From Gibbula magus (lineage: Eukaryota; Mollusca; Gastropoda; Trochida; Trochidae), in NCBI GenBank assembly GCA_936450465.1, contig OW388293.1, positions 49,032,040-49,096,039 on the forward strand: a stretch of DNA of 64,000 nt, given 5' to 3'. The notes beneath the pieces were generated by a model. That model worked only from the letters and a program-made list of their open reading frames with translations, did no database searches and had not been told where the DNA came from. The translations under genes were made by a program, and so were the position numbers. Shown here in pieces: positions 1-13,584 of the stretch (positions within the stretch are counted from its first letter, which is position 1; each line of letters begins with the position of its first letter).

Positions 1-365
1 GTTTGTCAGTATTGAGAAAGTTTATAAAAATTCACAATTTTCGTCTTATTACTCCATCAGGATTATCCTCTGGGTTATTACAATACCCTGACCATCACAG
101 CATTACCCGCCATAAAATACGATCACTGCAACCAATATTGGCAGTGCCTGGATGAATTAGCCAATGAGAGACCATCTCATTTAATATCACGACATTTCAT
201 TGGCTAACAAAGCATATGCTTTACATAGTGATTAGTAAAAACCCTCTGTGGTACGGGGCGAAAGCTGATTTCACAATCAGGAGATTGCAATAGCCTTGCT
301 TATACAAATACCCTAGTGGATGTTGTGTTCGATAACGACAATATTTATTGTTTATTTTACCGCAG

Positions 366-471
366 ATATGGACACATTTTCTCAGCAGATTGAAAATAAT
401 GTTTCCCCAGGACAATGTACTCCAACTGAAAAGAGTAATGAATTTACTCAAATCTTTGCTTGGTGTGCAGG
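366..471 (+). CDS. Copy 1 exon, first half of the EF-hand-like module
   Basis: This 106-nt exon lies between a pyrimidine-rich acceptor ending ccgcag and the donor G|GTAAAT. It reads IWTHFLSRLKIMFPQ...LLKSLLGVQ with one extra base (phase 1), parallel to copy 2 exon 15632-15743 (IWKDFYDELKREFP...FRCLLGVQ). The shared Trp, Phe, Leu and Pro positions, the LLGVQ end and the identical phase support it despite its shortness. It is the leftmost exon visible for copy 1; the preceding exon should lie outside the window. Confidence 0.75.
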
Positions 472-3400
472 GTAAATATGAATTATATTTTCTTTGAATT
501 CTAGCTATGTAACATTGTTACCGTGTATAATTCATCAACTAATATTTCTCACTTAACGTTTATAGTACATCATATATATTTTAGGCTAATATGTTGATTT
601 GCATCATGTATAATATAGCTTTTGTATGCACGAAATGTGCATCAGTTTCTGTTAATGGCAGTAATAACAGTTTACCGTCTAACCATGGTCATCTAATACA
701 ATCTTATAGATAAAATATCCTTATAATTACTGGTGCATCAGTAAGTCTGCTAAATTAATTATTCTCTATACATCACCAACAAAGCGAGCATATATACTTT
801 TCATATTATAAATATTAGGTAAGCTATATACGAATGCGGACATGAACGGTGTTCTCATATGGACAAAATCTAAGCATCGAAATGCATGTATATAAAGGGC
901 ATTCATCGGCTATTGTTGTGCTGTTATCGTGAGACCCCTTTCCAGCAGTCAGATTCCTTGGTCAAATTTTGATTTACATTCTTCCTTTAAAACGATGGTT
1001 CAAAAGATATTAGACTTAGGCAATTTAGTTTTTACATCCATTGTTTCTAGGTTATAACATTATTTGATTATTTTAGAGCCGTGCAGATTATGGGGAAATC
1101 TTCAAAAATCGCCATAAACCATAATGATGACAGTCGCGATCCTGCAATCCTGCGATCCTGCATCCATCTTGAAAAACGTTAAATGAACTTTCTCATTAAT
1201 GTCTAGGTTTACCATCCCTATATTTCGAGGGTATATGTTAAATTTTTTTAAATCATCACAGCAAAAGCTTTAAATGACCAAAAGGTAAATAAATATTGCT
1301 CGATCTCTTAAGGAATGAATACTAGCCATTGTAGAAATCATGTGGAAATTAATTTCAAGATAAGTATAACAATCTGAGATGTCAACAATTTCATTTCAAT
1401 ATTGAAAGAATAGTACTAGTTTGATGTGGATGCTACGTCCCTCTGAATATAATAATAAACAAACAATATTTGTGAAAATATATCAAGTGAAGCGGAAACT
1501 CAAGATGTGTATCCTTGTTGGATAATGTCATTAGCATATAGAAAGAAGTTTGATGGACTTAACACATACTTCAATATATTCCTCATCAGAACTATCCCCC
1601 TCACACAAACACGGTAACAGAAACAAGATCTATGTTTACACTCTGTTGATCGTGACAGGCAGTGCTTATTCAGGATATCGCATACGATCTATGTTTTATT
1701 GATCACCACGCCTGCAAAACACTGTTGTGTTTTGATTGTGAAAAAAGGGAAATTACAACAGATCGTTGTAGGCATTATGGTGATATCGGCTGTCAAAAAG
1801 GAACATACACGGTCCATGGTTTCACACACTAGTAGTATCTGTCTATGTGTTCAGGGAATGAAATACATTTTTATGCCCCCGAATCGGAGATTCCGGGGGT
1901 ATATTGTTTTTCACCTGTCTGTCTGTCTGTCCGTCTGTCTGTCCGTCCGTGTGTTTGTCCACAAAAACTTTAACCTTGGCCATAACTTTGGATTGATCAG
2001 AGCTAGGGCTTTCATACATGGCAAGTGACACCTTGTGATGAGACCTTTCACATGAGGTCATCATATTTGACCTTGTGACCTTGACCTTGCCGCAATTGAC
2101 ATTTTCAGAAAACTTTAACCTTGGCCATAACTTTAGATTGATCAGAGCTAGGGTTTTCTTACTTTGCATGTGCATACCTTGTGATGAGATTTTTCAGACG
2201 AGGTCATTATATTTGACCTTGTGACCTTGACATATCCGCAATGAACATTTTCAGAAAATGTTAACCTTGGCCTGAACTTTTGATTGTTAAGAGTTACGGC
2301 TTTCATACTTAGCGTGTGTATACCTTGTGATAAGACCTTCAAATGAGGTTATCATATTTGACCTTGTGACCTTGACCGTGCCGCAATTGACATTTTCAGA
2401 AAACTTTAACCTTGGCCATAACTTTGGAATGCTCAGAGCTACGGCTTTCATACTGGGCATGTGCATACCTTGTGATGAGACGTTTCAAAAGAGGTCATCA
2501 TTTTTTACCTTGTGACCTTGATCTTGCCGCAGTGGACATCTTCAGAAAACTTTAACCTTGGCCGTAACTTTGGATTGCTCAGAGCTACGGCTTTCATACT
2601 TGGCATGTGCATACCTTGTGGTGAGATTTTTCAGATGAGGTCATCATATTTGACCTTGTGACCTTGACCTTGCCGCAGTGGACAATATTCAGAAAACTTT
2701 AACCTTGGCCATAACTTTGGTATATCCGGGGGCATCCATGTTTAACAAACACATCTTGTTAAAATTAGAATTATGAAACAAAATTATTATGTCACTATGG
2801 TATTACAACATTGAAACGTTATCAACGGAATCATGTTTTAACCTGTATGTATTAATTTATTCAGGGATAATGTATATTTGAATATCCCGCAATGTTTACA
2901 GACGAACTTGGGGTTGTCCACATTGCCACATATCTCCGTCTGGTGAAAACGTTCGGTCCTTTCCGATCTGAAGATAACAGATGCGTCGTACTCAAACAGG
3001 TGTGTCTGTGGATTAGTGCTACCGTTAGTGTACGATATATTTATATAGTCGTTGATTTTTTGTCTCATTAATTCATTACAATATATAATAATTATACTGG
3101 GATTGTCGCGTTATTACCTAGGTTTTCAAGACTTCTGCTTGACCTTGAACCACATGTTTGACTTAAATTTCTCTTTCTTATTTAGTTCCTTGCCTTTGCT
3201 ATAAATCACATCTTTTCCTCAGCAGTTTTCGAATGACAATTCTACAAAGAAAATACCCCTCTTAATTGAACATTTGACCTCTACAATTTGTTTCATTCTT
3301 TGGACAAAATGGTTAACATTTTCACGATAAGTTGTCACACAGAATATGTTGTGTTGCGGTTGAGTTTTTGTTACCATTATTTACATAGCTTAATGTTAAA

Positions 3401-5523
3401 TAATAACAAATGTGCATTTCTAATGCGCACAATCCAAACAGGTAGATGACTGCTAAAGGCGCTAAAGGATATAAAAGTTCAATCAACGAAAGTGTTCACG
3501 GGGTCTAGAGACAGTGTGATAATTTGAGAACATAAAGGTCTTCAGACTTAATTTGAAAGAGTCAAAGGTTGGATACTCTGATGGACGTGCTTTCAAGCAC
3601 AGGCCAATTTTAACGCAATTATGTTGCGCAACAGAGATGTAACGACCAGTGTCCTCTATGTGTGTAGTCGATATTTTGGAACTTTGCAGTAGGTGACGTA
3701 AGGTAAGAGTTGTGGGCCTTTGAGCACGCAGTCGAAAAATGCACTTTGCTGGAACCATATTCAAGGGCAGATAACTCATGTTCTGTGGTACTTGTACTGG
3801 TAGCCAGTGTAATGATCTCAGGATTTGCGTAATATGCTCATACTTGGAACTTATGGTCACTATCATTGCCCATTATAAACTGTATGCGACGAGATGCAAG
3901 TTTGTGATGTGAAAGTTTATGATCTGTGGTCTAACATTTCCAGAGAAGTACATACTACATGGGTGCATTTTCAACAATTGTTCCAAATATTAAACTGTTA
4001 TATTAAGAACACTAATACAAGCTTTTCTTCCAGCTGGAGGATCTAGTCAATCAGTCGAGTATTAAACAAAGGAGGACTAACAAAAAAATCAGGTTCGTAG
4101 ATTAATATTCATTTTCATTTGAAATATCCTTGTTTAAGTCTTTGAATACACTAGGTTTAATATGCTTCTCGCTGTGTTATTGCAGTTGGTTTGCCGGACC
4201 AATGTCAAGAACAGAGGCTGAGGCAAGGTTAACAGGCAAGAGCGATGGCACCTTTCTTATCAGGTCAGATGACATACATTAGTTACCTGTACAGTTATAT
4301 GAACATGTTCTTGTTCTTCTACAACATCAAAGATTACACAAAACCTAAGATGTCGGCGTGTGTGCTCCAGATCAGTTTAGTTAACGTGTTGCCAAATGGA
4401 TTCCTCGGATAACCTTGCACGAACCTTGCAATCACATGTTTTTAGGGAATATAAAGTTAACCAAAAATATCCAACTCTCAAATCAAGGTTTTCATTCATA
4501 GCGTACATATGTACATACATAGGTATGAGTATATGTCTGTAGTTGATATATGATATGTCTCGTTTCAGAATGAGTGAAACAGAACAAGATACTGGGAGTT
4601 TTGTTGCAAGTATGGTCATGGAGGACGGAATTACTGAACACTTTCTGTTACAGGTATATACCATCTTTTACAGAGAGTTCCTTAAATTAATATACAATGT
4701 CAGAGCGTAGGATATGTACTTTGATATACGTGTCAAAATACCATACATGTATGTGTCAACTTAGTTGAAAACACCTCACTAGACTTGCATAGTCATTTCA
4801 AATGTCAAATGGCAATTACTTGTTACTTTAGCAACAACCATACACATGTGCATAGGCTGAAATTACACCTCCCATATGTATATATACTAGTTAAGATGAC
4901 CAACATCGTATTATTAATACCACCAACGCAAATCTGTCTTTGTTCTGCGATACAGTGTAGACCAGTCTCTGAAATTACGTTTGACTAATTTGCGCATTAT
5001 CCGCGGTACATTGTCCGGTTTTCGATTTAACAACACCATATTTCCCTTCTATATAATCATTATACTGTGCAGGTAAGCATTAAAAATGATTTTCGTTTTT
5101 TGCAACAGTTAGTACTTCCATTGATAACACTTAGTCTAATGATAACCTTTCGCATACGTGACACAGGGGCTCGGTATCATAATTCAAATGTAGGCAAAAC
5201 GTAGGTTAAAAAAACAACCTACACCCTAAATGCCTACACCCAATATATATTCCTTAATTATGATATCGAGTTCCAGTGACATATGTCTCCAACAACTTAC
5301 TATGTGTATTTTCCAGGGTCACCCACAAGAGGCTATGCGTTCTGATCCATTCGACTTGTGTTTGGAGTTCCGGGGCAGGAAATTCTCCAGCCTTCCAGAG
5401 TTAGTGAACACGTATTTACGAGTGGAGGAGATATGTGAGGAGGGGTGTGATAACGCGACCAGGTGTAAAGTCGTTTGTCCTGACCTACCGTTCAACCATA
5501 TCATCCAAAGTTATGCGAAGTAG
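366..5523 (+). CDS. SH2-domain protein with Cbl-like EF-hand module, copy 1 (5'-incomplete)
   Basis: Six exons assembled by homology to copy 2 and by splice sites: 366-471, 2902-2999, 4034-4092, 4186-4263, 4569-4653 and 5317-5523 (TAG stop). Intron phases are 1, 0, 2, 2, 0. The first two exons give a helical module (IWTHFLSRLKIMFP..., then ATYLRLVKTFGPFR) that aligns by eye with the EF-hand part of the Cbl tyrosine-kinase-binding region (WK-F---L----P spacing; ND......F..F.P). A short Lys/Arg-rich linker follows, then an SH2 domain: WFAGPMSRTEAE, GTFLIR with the phosphotyrosine-binding Arg, FVASMVMED, and FSSLPELVNTYLR. The tail carries four Cys and ends LPFNHIIQSYAK. SH2 domains bind phosphotyrosine peptides in the cytoplasm. 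No RING or kinase follows, so a Cbl-type ligase is not supported; an adaptor role is inferred. Upstream exons lie left of the window. Confidence 0.85.
1873..2735. repeat. Tandem-core mobile element with CTGT microsatellite
   Basis: The element lies in the first intron of SH2 copy 1. It opens with ATGCCCCCGAATCGG and closes with an inverted CCGGGGGCAT, giving short inverted ends. After the left end comes a CTGT/CCGT microsatellite (about 1916-1950). Then a core of roughly 145 bp, containing AACTTTAACCTTGGCC and TGACCTTGTGACCTTGA, repeats about five to six times (starts near 1966, 2110, 2257, 2400, 2545, 2694). A microsatellite joined to a tandem core between short flanks recalls the non-autonomous Pearl/Helentron-type elements of bivalves; that family assignment is an inference. 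Confidence 0.75.
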
Positions 5524-8472
5524 TCTAAGAACTATTGTCGAAGATACTCACTATACCAATTTATGACGTTGATGATATTCGTCATTCTCTCGTTTCAGAA
5601 GTAATTCACCTTCAATTTTTCTATCGTTGTCCGTCTGTTGAAATTCGAACACATTCTGGACAAGAAAATAGAGAATCCCTGATTGGTTGAATTAGAAGTT
5701 ATCTGTGCAATCAGCGGCGCTTTTGTAAATGAGACATTTACATAAAGCTATTTATTGAAACAGAAACGTATGATAAACCTTTTCGTTTAATGTGTCTTTC
5801 CCGATTGATCTTACTTGAATTTGTGCAAATATTTGACCAAAACGGCTGAAAAATAATATAATAATATTAAAATTAATAATATGTGGTACTCTTTTTCGCC
5901 TCTGGGGGATTTCATTAGAACCGGGAGCATATAGCTTATTTGGAACAGATGTCAATATGTTACTTGGGAAGAACTGACTTGAGTTAACTTCGTGGGGAGA
6001 GAATGGGTATTCTTTGGCCAACAGCATTATGTATTTTTCATAAATGATACCACCATTGACATGTAGGTGTTCGCTAAAATGGTATGCATCATCTGCCCGG
6101 CCGGTGATGTTTTATTAATTTATGTATCTCCGTTCATATACGTGGCGTTAACATGTACAATTAGTTTTCTGTATTTCGTATACATGTGATTGTTTTATGG
6201 ATTCGTGTGAGTAAGACTGCTTTTAACAATGTTTTGCTATGTTGCAAATAAATATAAAGAGTTTATATTTAAATGTCATTAGCTGCTTCCGCATTGGCCT
6301 AATTACAGGTTCTATATCCAACCTCAACGTTTTCTCGTGGCAATACAAACTTATGGAGCTGTAACTTGACCAGTATGATAATATGAAATAACTAATTAAA
6401 CTGTTATCAATTAATATATCATCACTTTGATTTAGTGTAATATAGGTACGTAATAAAGGCAGGTAAATATAGGTAGTACTGGAGATGCTTACATTCACGT
6501 GTGACTCCTCTTAGATTCTTAGACATGTTTAAACATGTAAGGTTCTTTCTTGCAGCTATTAGTTTTGTTAAGTTTGATATTTGTTGAATATCCGTTGTAT
6601 TAGTACACCCTTGACTCACAGTTGTGTAGAGGACCGAGACATAAAGTTGTCACATTGCCACGGGAAGAGTTGTAAGATCTGATTTCGGAATTACACCATC
6701 TTGAGAAGAGAGTTTACCATGTTTGTTAGTGTGCATTATTTATACAAACGTATGTATCAAAGTAGCTTAATCTTGCCTTGAATACTCAGTTTGTGTTGAC
6801 GTAAAACATGACGTTTTGAAATCCATATCATATTTTGAGAGGGAAATTTGAAAGATATCCTTATGTCTCTATCATGTTATTTTTAATTTATTTGTGATTT
6901 TATTTTTATGTTCAAATTGTCTCATAATTTTAGTTGTTCACCATGTCCGTTAAAATGAGTATGACTATGCATAATATCTCGTTATCTGTTTCCTGGCAAC
7001 TTCCCCCACAAGTTATGACTATCTCCAGTCTTTATCGCTGGCTCATTTAAGACATGCTGCATTACGTTAGCGCGCTACACCTTAACTTCATAGTGCGCCC
7101 TGACAGTAGTGAACAGAAATGGTAACGGAATGCAGCAAGGTTTGAATAAGTCAGTGATGCGACTGACGCAAGATATGACTAGCGGGGGAAGTTGTTTGAC
7201 TGGTTTATATCAGAGTTATTCATCGTGACCAATCAGCAGACGTAGAGGCATGACGTTACGTAATATTTATTATGTCCCTCGCAAAGCTTAAAACATAATG
7301 TTTTCGCCTCCGTCCGTCCTTCCGATATGCTTTCATTTCCGGGCAATATCTCAAAAACCGTTCAATATTTTTTTTACAAATTGTGGTATATTGTAAGACC
7401 TAGTGATTGAGTGGTGCCATTTACTACTTAGGTTATTCTGATTTTGATTTTTTTTCTTGTTTCCATGGAAACAGTTTGAACTTAGTGCATATAGGAATAA
7501 GGAACCTTTTACGACATCCATTTCAAAATCATAAGTGAAAAATAATGTTAAGAGGACAAGGTTGGATTGAAAGTTGAAGCGGGGGGCATCACAGTGCTAG
7601 TGCATCACATGCACAATTTTCTAGTTATCAATTATTTTATTGTTAAGAATTTCATCTCTCTCTTTCTGTTGAATGATCATTGACATTTTGAAAATCGGTT
7701 TAGGAGAAGTCTTTATTAATTTGTGAGATAACTGTTCCCTTTTCAGTATTTACCTTACAGTATTTCGTATTTGTTAATATGAACTTTGATGGTTAATAAA
7801 CACAAATGATAAGCTTCAATCCAATGTACTATCGACAGAAATCCGTCATTTTATTATGCATTATAGCCGTTTGCGTTCGCACTCGTTTTTCTATTTTGAT
7901 ATTAGTGCTTTGAAGATATCTTGATGTATTGTACAAATAAGATGTTTTGTTTCTTCTTTTGTATGTTTTGTTGACTGGTTAAATAATCTTATATACATTT
8001 TCTGCAAGAAATTATTTTGAATTATATTTGAATTTTTAAAGTTACTATTGAATAAATATCTACGGCAAAGACGGTTATGTAATGCAATCAATTATTCATT
8101 AGGTATACAGCTGAGACGTCAAAATGTCAATAATTTACTTTTTAGTATTTTTTTCTCATTGAACTTATCTTTTTGTCATGAGGCTTTTATTGTCCAGCCT
8201 GTGCCATCGTGAACAAAATAAATCTTTTCGTTTCAATCTGAATTGTTTTTTCCGTATTATAACTCTGCCTTAGAGAGTGAGCAGGGTTATGAATCATTCC
8301 TTCTGTCCATCTGTCTGTCCCTGTCTGATCATTCGTCCGTCCATCAGTCTCAAAATATTGCCGGAAGATTGTCCCCACACTTTAAGAGTTTGGCGCATTA
8401 TTTATCTTCACAAAAGGAATTTTAAAAAGTCGGCGATGGGGTGTGGCTCTTGTGGGCTGCCTTCAAAGTTAA

Positions 8473-8900
8473 AGGCGCTGTAGCACGTTTTTTCTCAAAT
8501 TTGCCATTTATCATTAAATTTTATACAATTCATTGTTAAGTTAGAGGTTAAAAGACCTGAATACACGACCCGATGAGAAAAAGGTTATCCGTAATGCAAG
8601 AAATGGTGCAAGTATAAAGCAACAATTGTCTGGAACTCTTCAGTGTGAGAGGTGAATTTGTTGGTCTTATGAAATTTTAAGAATTTAAACAACAAGATGG
8701 CTGACCATTTCATCATTGTGCCATATTTAAAACTTGAACTACCTTCGAGCGGCCATTTTATAAGAACATATTAATATGGTCTCTCGAATGGGAATTGACT
8801 GGAATAACTTAAGCGAACCATGTACTAGTACATTAGAACTCTTTTTGTTGATTCATGAGTGTTATTTAGGCATTGGTAACACTTATTTACATTTTTCGTA
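8473..8900. repeat. Copy of the GGCGCTGTAGCACG repeat (related to 56194-56557)
   Basis: The sequence begins with AAAGGCGCTGTAGCACG followed by a T-run, the same start as the complete inverted-repeat element at 56194-56557. It shares interior stretches such as AGGTTAAAAGACCT and GCCATTTTAT. The matching right inverted repeat is not evident, so the copy is decayed or truncated and its right limit is approximate. Confidence 0.5.
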
Positions 8901-10296
8901 AGAACGCCATACCACAGCGCCATACCACAACAAATCCAATAACATTTGTAACATAATACTGAGAGAGGTCAATCTATTTATGCATCAAAGTGAATAAATT
9001 ATCAACTTGAACAATGAACGCTCTGCAACTATAATTAAACTCCATTTTCGTTTGACATAATGATGTAAATCATCACCCAAGAGTGTGCCTTTTGCTATTT
9101 TTTAGTTTCTCTCACATAAGTGGGAAGCGGTGGACATTTGAACTGTGCGCGCTTCTTCACTTTTATTGTTGTATCTTATCATACAGAGTTTTTAAGTTAA
9201 ACTTAGTTTTGGTCGAAAGCACAGAAATAACGTTTGAAAGACATTCACCTATATAGACCCTATCCTTTTATATAGTGAAATAGTAGGGTCTATTTTGATG
9301 CATGTTTATGTCTTTTTCTAAGCGATACACACCGAGGTCTGAGGTCTGTTATTGAATACCTGTCTGTCTAATAGTATCTATATGTCTTACATATGTACGT
9401 ACAAGTACATGTAGACAGACTATATAGTACCAAAAGAAGTCATTTTATGAGCGTTTCAGAGAGTAGCGAAAGGAGCCGAACGTTAATAGTGTGAGAATGT
9501 ATTAGGAACATGTACATTTGCAACCGAGGAGAGCATTTGTTTACACAATGGTAATAAACATGCACAACAAAGTCAAGTGTCTTTACAACACTTTCTTTAA
9601 GCTAAACGAGTTCAGCTATACGGCAGTATTAGACATGTTTGTTTATCAGTGTTTCAGACAAAGCTTAATTAAATACATGATAGTTTGTATAAAAATTTAA
9701 ATAACTTATTTTGTCAACTTCTGTATTGGCGAAAAAATATGTAACATCTATGAAGGCGTACATAAGAGCTTTTCGAAAATTCAAGAGTACATATTCACGT
9801 GATGTCCTTTCAAATATACGATCATAACTCTATGAGACCAATGTTGTGTCGATGTGCATGTCCGTGAAGAGGATCGTTCCGGGCTGGGTGTTTCAAGACG
9901 CTGGCTACCAGGTTACCTGCACTGCACTAGTATATATTATATATATATATATAATTGCGTTCTTATATTGCGCCTTTTCCACACCCTAAGGTATGCTCAA
10001 AGCGCTACAATTATTACCCTGAAGGAATCGTACTTTCAGAGCTGCTACTAAGCGCTTCATCAGTACTTCCCGTATTCTTTTACCCATTTGTACAGCTGGG
10101 TAGACTGAGTACAATATGGATTAAGTGCCTATAACTTAACATGTTTTATCGATACAATAAATATTCAAGCAGGAAACTGTTCGTGGAGAATGACAATTTT
10201 CTGCAAAATGGGAACTAATTTAAAAATGTATTTTAAAAACACATGCATTCTGGTGTGTATGGCAGTTTAAATGATAATCTTTAAAAAAGAAAAGTT

Positions 10297-10412
10297 TATC
10301 GGTAAGTGTTGTATCACTCTAGTTAATACTAGATGTAGTGGTATACGTCATGGCGGTCTTAGGGAACGTATACCATTATACCTAGTTTTAACTAGATTGA
10401 CACATTGATAAG
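10297..10412. repeat. Hairpin MITE (CTAGTT family), diverged copy
   Basis: Imperfect inverted repeat: ACTAGATGTAGTGGTATACG on the left pairs with CGTATACCATTATACCTAG on the right around a short loop containing GGTCTTAGGGAA. The same arrangement and loop motif occur at 15977-16063, so this is a dispersed family of about 90-115 bp hairpins. No coding capacity. Confidence 0.7.
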
Positions 10413-13400
10413 CACCGCATTCGAAGATTGTATTGATAGATCCGATTCGTTATGTTTTAAGCCTTAGTCTTTTGTAATATAAGGGAAATGTTTAAGAGGA
10501 TTATATCTCAAACATGCGTTAGGATTTTCATTTTTAACTATCTATAATTGGATGTCACGTGTATATTTAGAGTCGAGTGTAATTGGTCTATTGTTTAAAT
10601 TGCTTTATATTCAGCTTAACTTTTCATGTATCTAGGAGACGATGACCACAAGCCCTGCCGTATATAATGTATCACTATGTTTTTAGTAATCATGATAAAA
10701 CCACACTCCAACGAATGCTGGATTGATTTGTAAAATGGAATTGTCGGTTTTGAGAATTACATTACAATGAAATTGATAAAAAAAATTATAGCATATTATC
10801 ATTAAGCGTAAATATACGGGAAGAGTAAGGGATTCCGAGGAAGTCAGAAACCCACAATCAACATATAACTTTCATATTTCAAAGAGACAAAGCATGTTGA
10901 ATTCACATTCATTGTCTCATTGAGAGGAAAACGTGACTTTATTTATATTATTGAATACGGCCTTTCCACAACTTGTTTAGGCCAATCAGAATGTTTAATG
11001 CATCTATCTTTTGACTTCCTTGTTCACCGGTTGTATTTCTGCACGCATTGTTGAGTAACCACACAGTGGGCTTTTCCAGGTCATGTTTAGTGTGACACGG
11101 GTGGAGGTAAACTAGATGAGGCAATTATACCGGAGCTAGACTGTGATATATGTAAGTATTTACCACATCTGTCTCCTTGCCTGTTTTAACTTCATTGGCA
11201 AATTTAGTTTTACTTTCTTTCCTTACTTTCAGAAATCGTAAAATACGTATAACACTCTCGTGTATTATTTGTAAAGTTCTGCTGTTATGAAATGGTGACA
11301 AGAATAACGTTTTTTTACTTTCTTTCAATAGTCCAACTATGTCCATATAAACATTGAGATGCATTTTCAAAGTACACTTAAAGGGACCTTCAGTGTATTG
11401 TTGGAGTTACTTATATAAAGCGTTATAAATGGTGTTGTTTTATCGGGAAGTACTGACGATTTCTGAAAATCGTAATATCACTGCTAACGGCTCAGTAAAG
11501 TAACTCTACAAAGGTGAAGAGTCGTGATCGAAAACGGGAAATGTATTATATATCGCAGATGGGGCACGACAACACTTCATCACTTGTTGCTCGACTTTCA
11601 CTGAAAAAATGAAAATGCAGGTCGAGTGAGATGAGTTAAATGGGCACTTATGCTTGTTTTACACGTATTAAACACTAGGCTTTCCGATGTTACAAAAATA
11701 CCGCTTTTTATAGAAATGATATTGTTATGCTCACTTTCGTGTCATATATTCAGTATCGTACAATACACTGTCGATGCTGGCTGCTATTATCTACATAAGG
11801 GCAGGATGACCTAGACGTCAGTATTATGTCACAGCTGAAATGTTTACAAATTATATTCTTATCAGATAACGGCAGTCTGTGACTATCATTATGTTATAAT
11901 ATCATTATAATTATGTTGTTGTTATCAATATTTACTCAACCTGTTTCATGATAAAATTATGATTTGCATGCAGGGATTAGTATCAGAGCAAGGCAAGTGT
12001 GTTATACGGTCTTTATGAGGAGAGTGTAATAATGTATTATTATCACCCGTTGACATCGCTGTTAAATAAACTACGATGGGTGATAACATTATGTTTTTAC
12101 GATTGACATGACGTCATAATTTCAGCGCTGCGGCCGCAATGGTCTGTGACTTACAAGTGATCACCAGATCAGCGACTATACTGCAATTTAGCTTGATTTG
12201 AATAACTGACTAATAAATAAAATACTCAAAATTTATGAAACTCGTGAAAAATATTGGTATCTTACTCGCTTTCGCTCGTGAAATACCGAGTTACCCACTC
12301 GTTTGATATACATATTTAGTAGTCTTTATTTATACGATATACACACGTATTTTATAGACTTTTGGCACACTATCGAGTAAAACTACGATAATATCAATTC
12401 ATCTGATAACGTAACTTTAGACAGAAACAACACTTGTAAGACGGCCTAATCAGTTACTTACTTAAATTGAAATACCCCACCGCACGTTAATTAAGCGTAG
12501 TAAAAGTTTTCGGCAGCATACGTCCGTACAATGGTATGTCTCAAGAAATATTTACTGGATTATTTTCATATTTTGCACATAGATTCACCATAGTAAGAGA
12601 AATGTTCGTACAGTGCATACTGTCTCTAATCTTCAATACAACGCTTTTCCTAGAGTCGTAGGACCAACTAGATGTTGATGACCTGGACATTGTTTTCAAG
12701 GTCACAGCTAAAGTTTGAATTTGTCAGCACGGTATACTGCATTTTAAGCTTCTCAGCTGGGTATTCCAAGAAGCGTTCACTAATCATCTTTATATCTAAA
12801 ACAATGCTTCTGCTATGAAACATTAAGTTCTTAATAGATTGTGTGACTTAAACCTTATTTATTTTTTCGTTTTGAAGCTTTTATGAGCAGAGCGTGTCAG
12901 TGGAATATCTGAAGCATCGTTCCCAGGATACTCTTCATATTTTACACAAAACTAGGGAAGATACTGGAGACTATGGTTCACCTTGACATTGGGAACCTCC
13001 TCGTTAGGCCTATCGGTGGCACCTTGACATTGAAACGTATCAAGAACATTGAACTCTTGATCATGTTTCTGTTTACATCCCATTTGGTATCAAATTGTGA
13101 CCTTTACAGTTTTTCGTCTTTTTCTTCTTTTTTGGGGGGATTGATAATTTTCGGCTGAGGATTATGTCAATTGCTTGTTATATAACGTCACAGATGGCCA
13201 AGGATGGGAAATCGCGCAGAAACAATGACTGTCCGTTTAAGTATGTGTGAGAATGATCGACGCTATAACTTTTATCACTGATAGACGGCCTTCACATAAT
13301 ATCTTATGTACAAGTCATTGATTTTGTTAAATTTACAACCGAACGCTTACTATCGTAATTGGTTTTCATGATCGTACCACGTCTTCATAAAAAGTTATCT

Positions 13401-13584
13401 AGTATTCACGACATAGTTTGGACACGTGCATTCCTGTATACTGTATGACTTAATTTGAAAGTACTAATAAAACAAGGAGCGAGATTTTAAGTTTTTAAGT
13501 TTACATTAACCCAATTTATTCATTACATTAGTGATGTTTCATTCATTATTGTTTTCTTGACAAGGATAACGAAACCACTTGAAG

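Larger units (their letters stand above)
5524..13584. other. Spacer between the two SH2 genes, no supported gene
   Basis: About 8 kb with only short scattered open frames that lack recognisable domains, splice context or codon-usage signal. It holds dispersed repeat pieces: a decayed block at about 7276-7625 with CCGTCCGTCC and a terminal GGGGGCATCAC, a CTGT/CCGT-rich block at 8263-8370, a copy of the GGCGCTGTAGCACG repeat starting at 8473, an (AT)n tract near 9930-9952, a common repeat with GCGCCTTTTCC...CAGCTGGGTAGACTGAG at about 9957-10110, and a hairpin MITE at 10297-10412. Possible 3' UTR of SH2 copy 1 runs right from 5524 (AATAAA near 6247), but its end cannot be set by eye. Undetected exons or promoters of copy 2 could lie here. 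Confidence 0.6.

Noticed and set aside
1843..2342. Minus-strand open frames in the tandem-core element
   Set aside because: They follow the repeat period and the microsatellite and show no protein-family features.
3483..3866. Minus-strand 127-codon frame in an SH2 copy 1 intron
   Set aside because: It contains a stretch (ITQILRSLHWLPVQ) reminiscent of the region after reverse transcriptase in non-LTR elements, but it is too short and decayed to call; at most a retrotransposon relic.
366..5523. Treating SH2 copy 1 as a STAT protein
   Set aside because: There is no STAT DNA-binding or coiled-coil region in view and no conserved C-terminal Tyr segment after the SH2; the helical module matches Cbl spacing at least as well.
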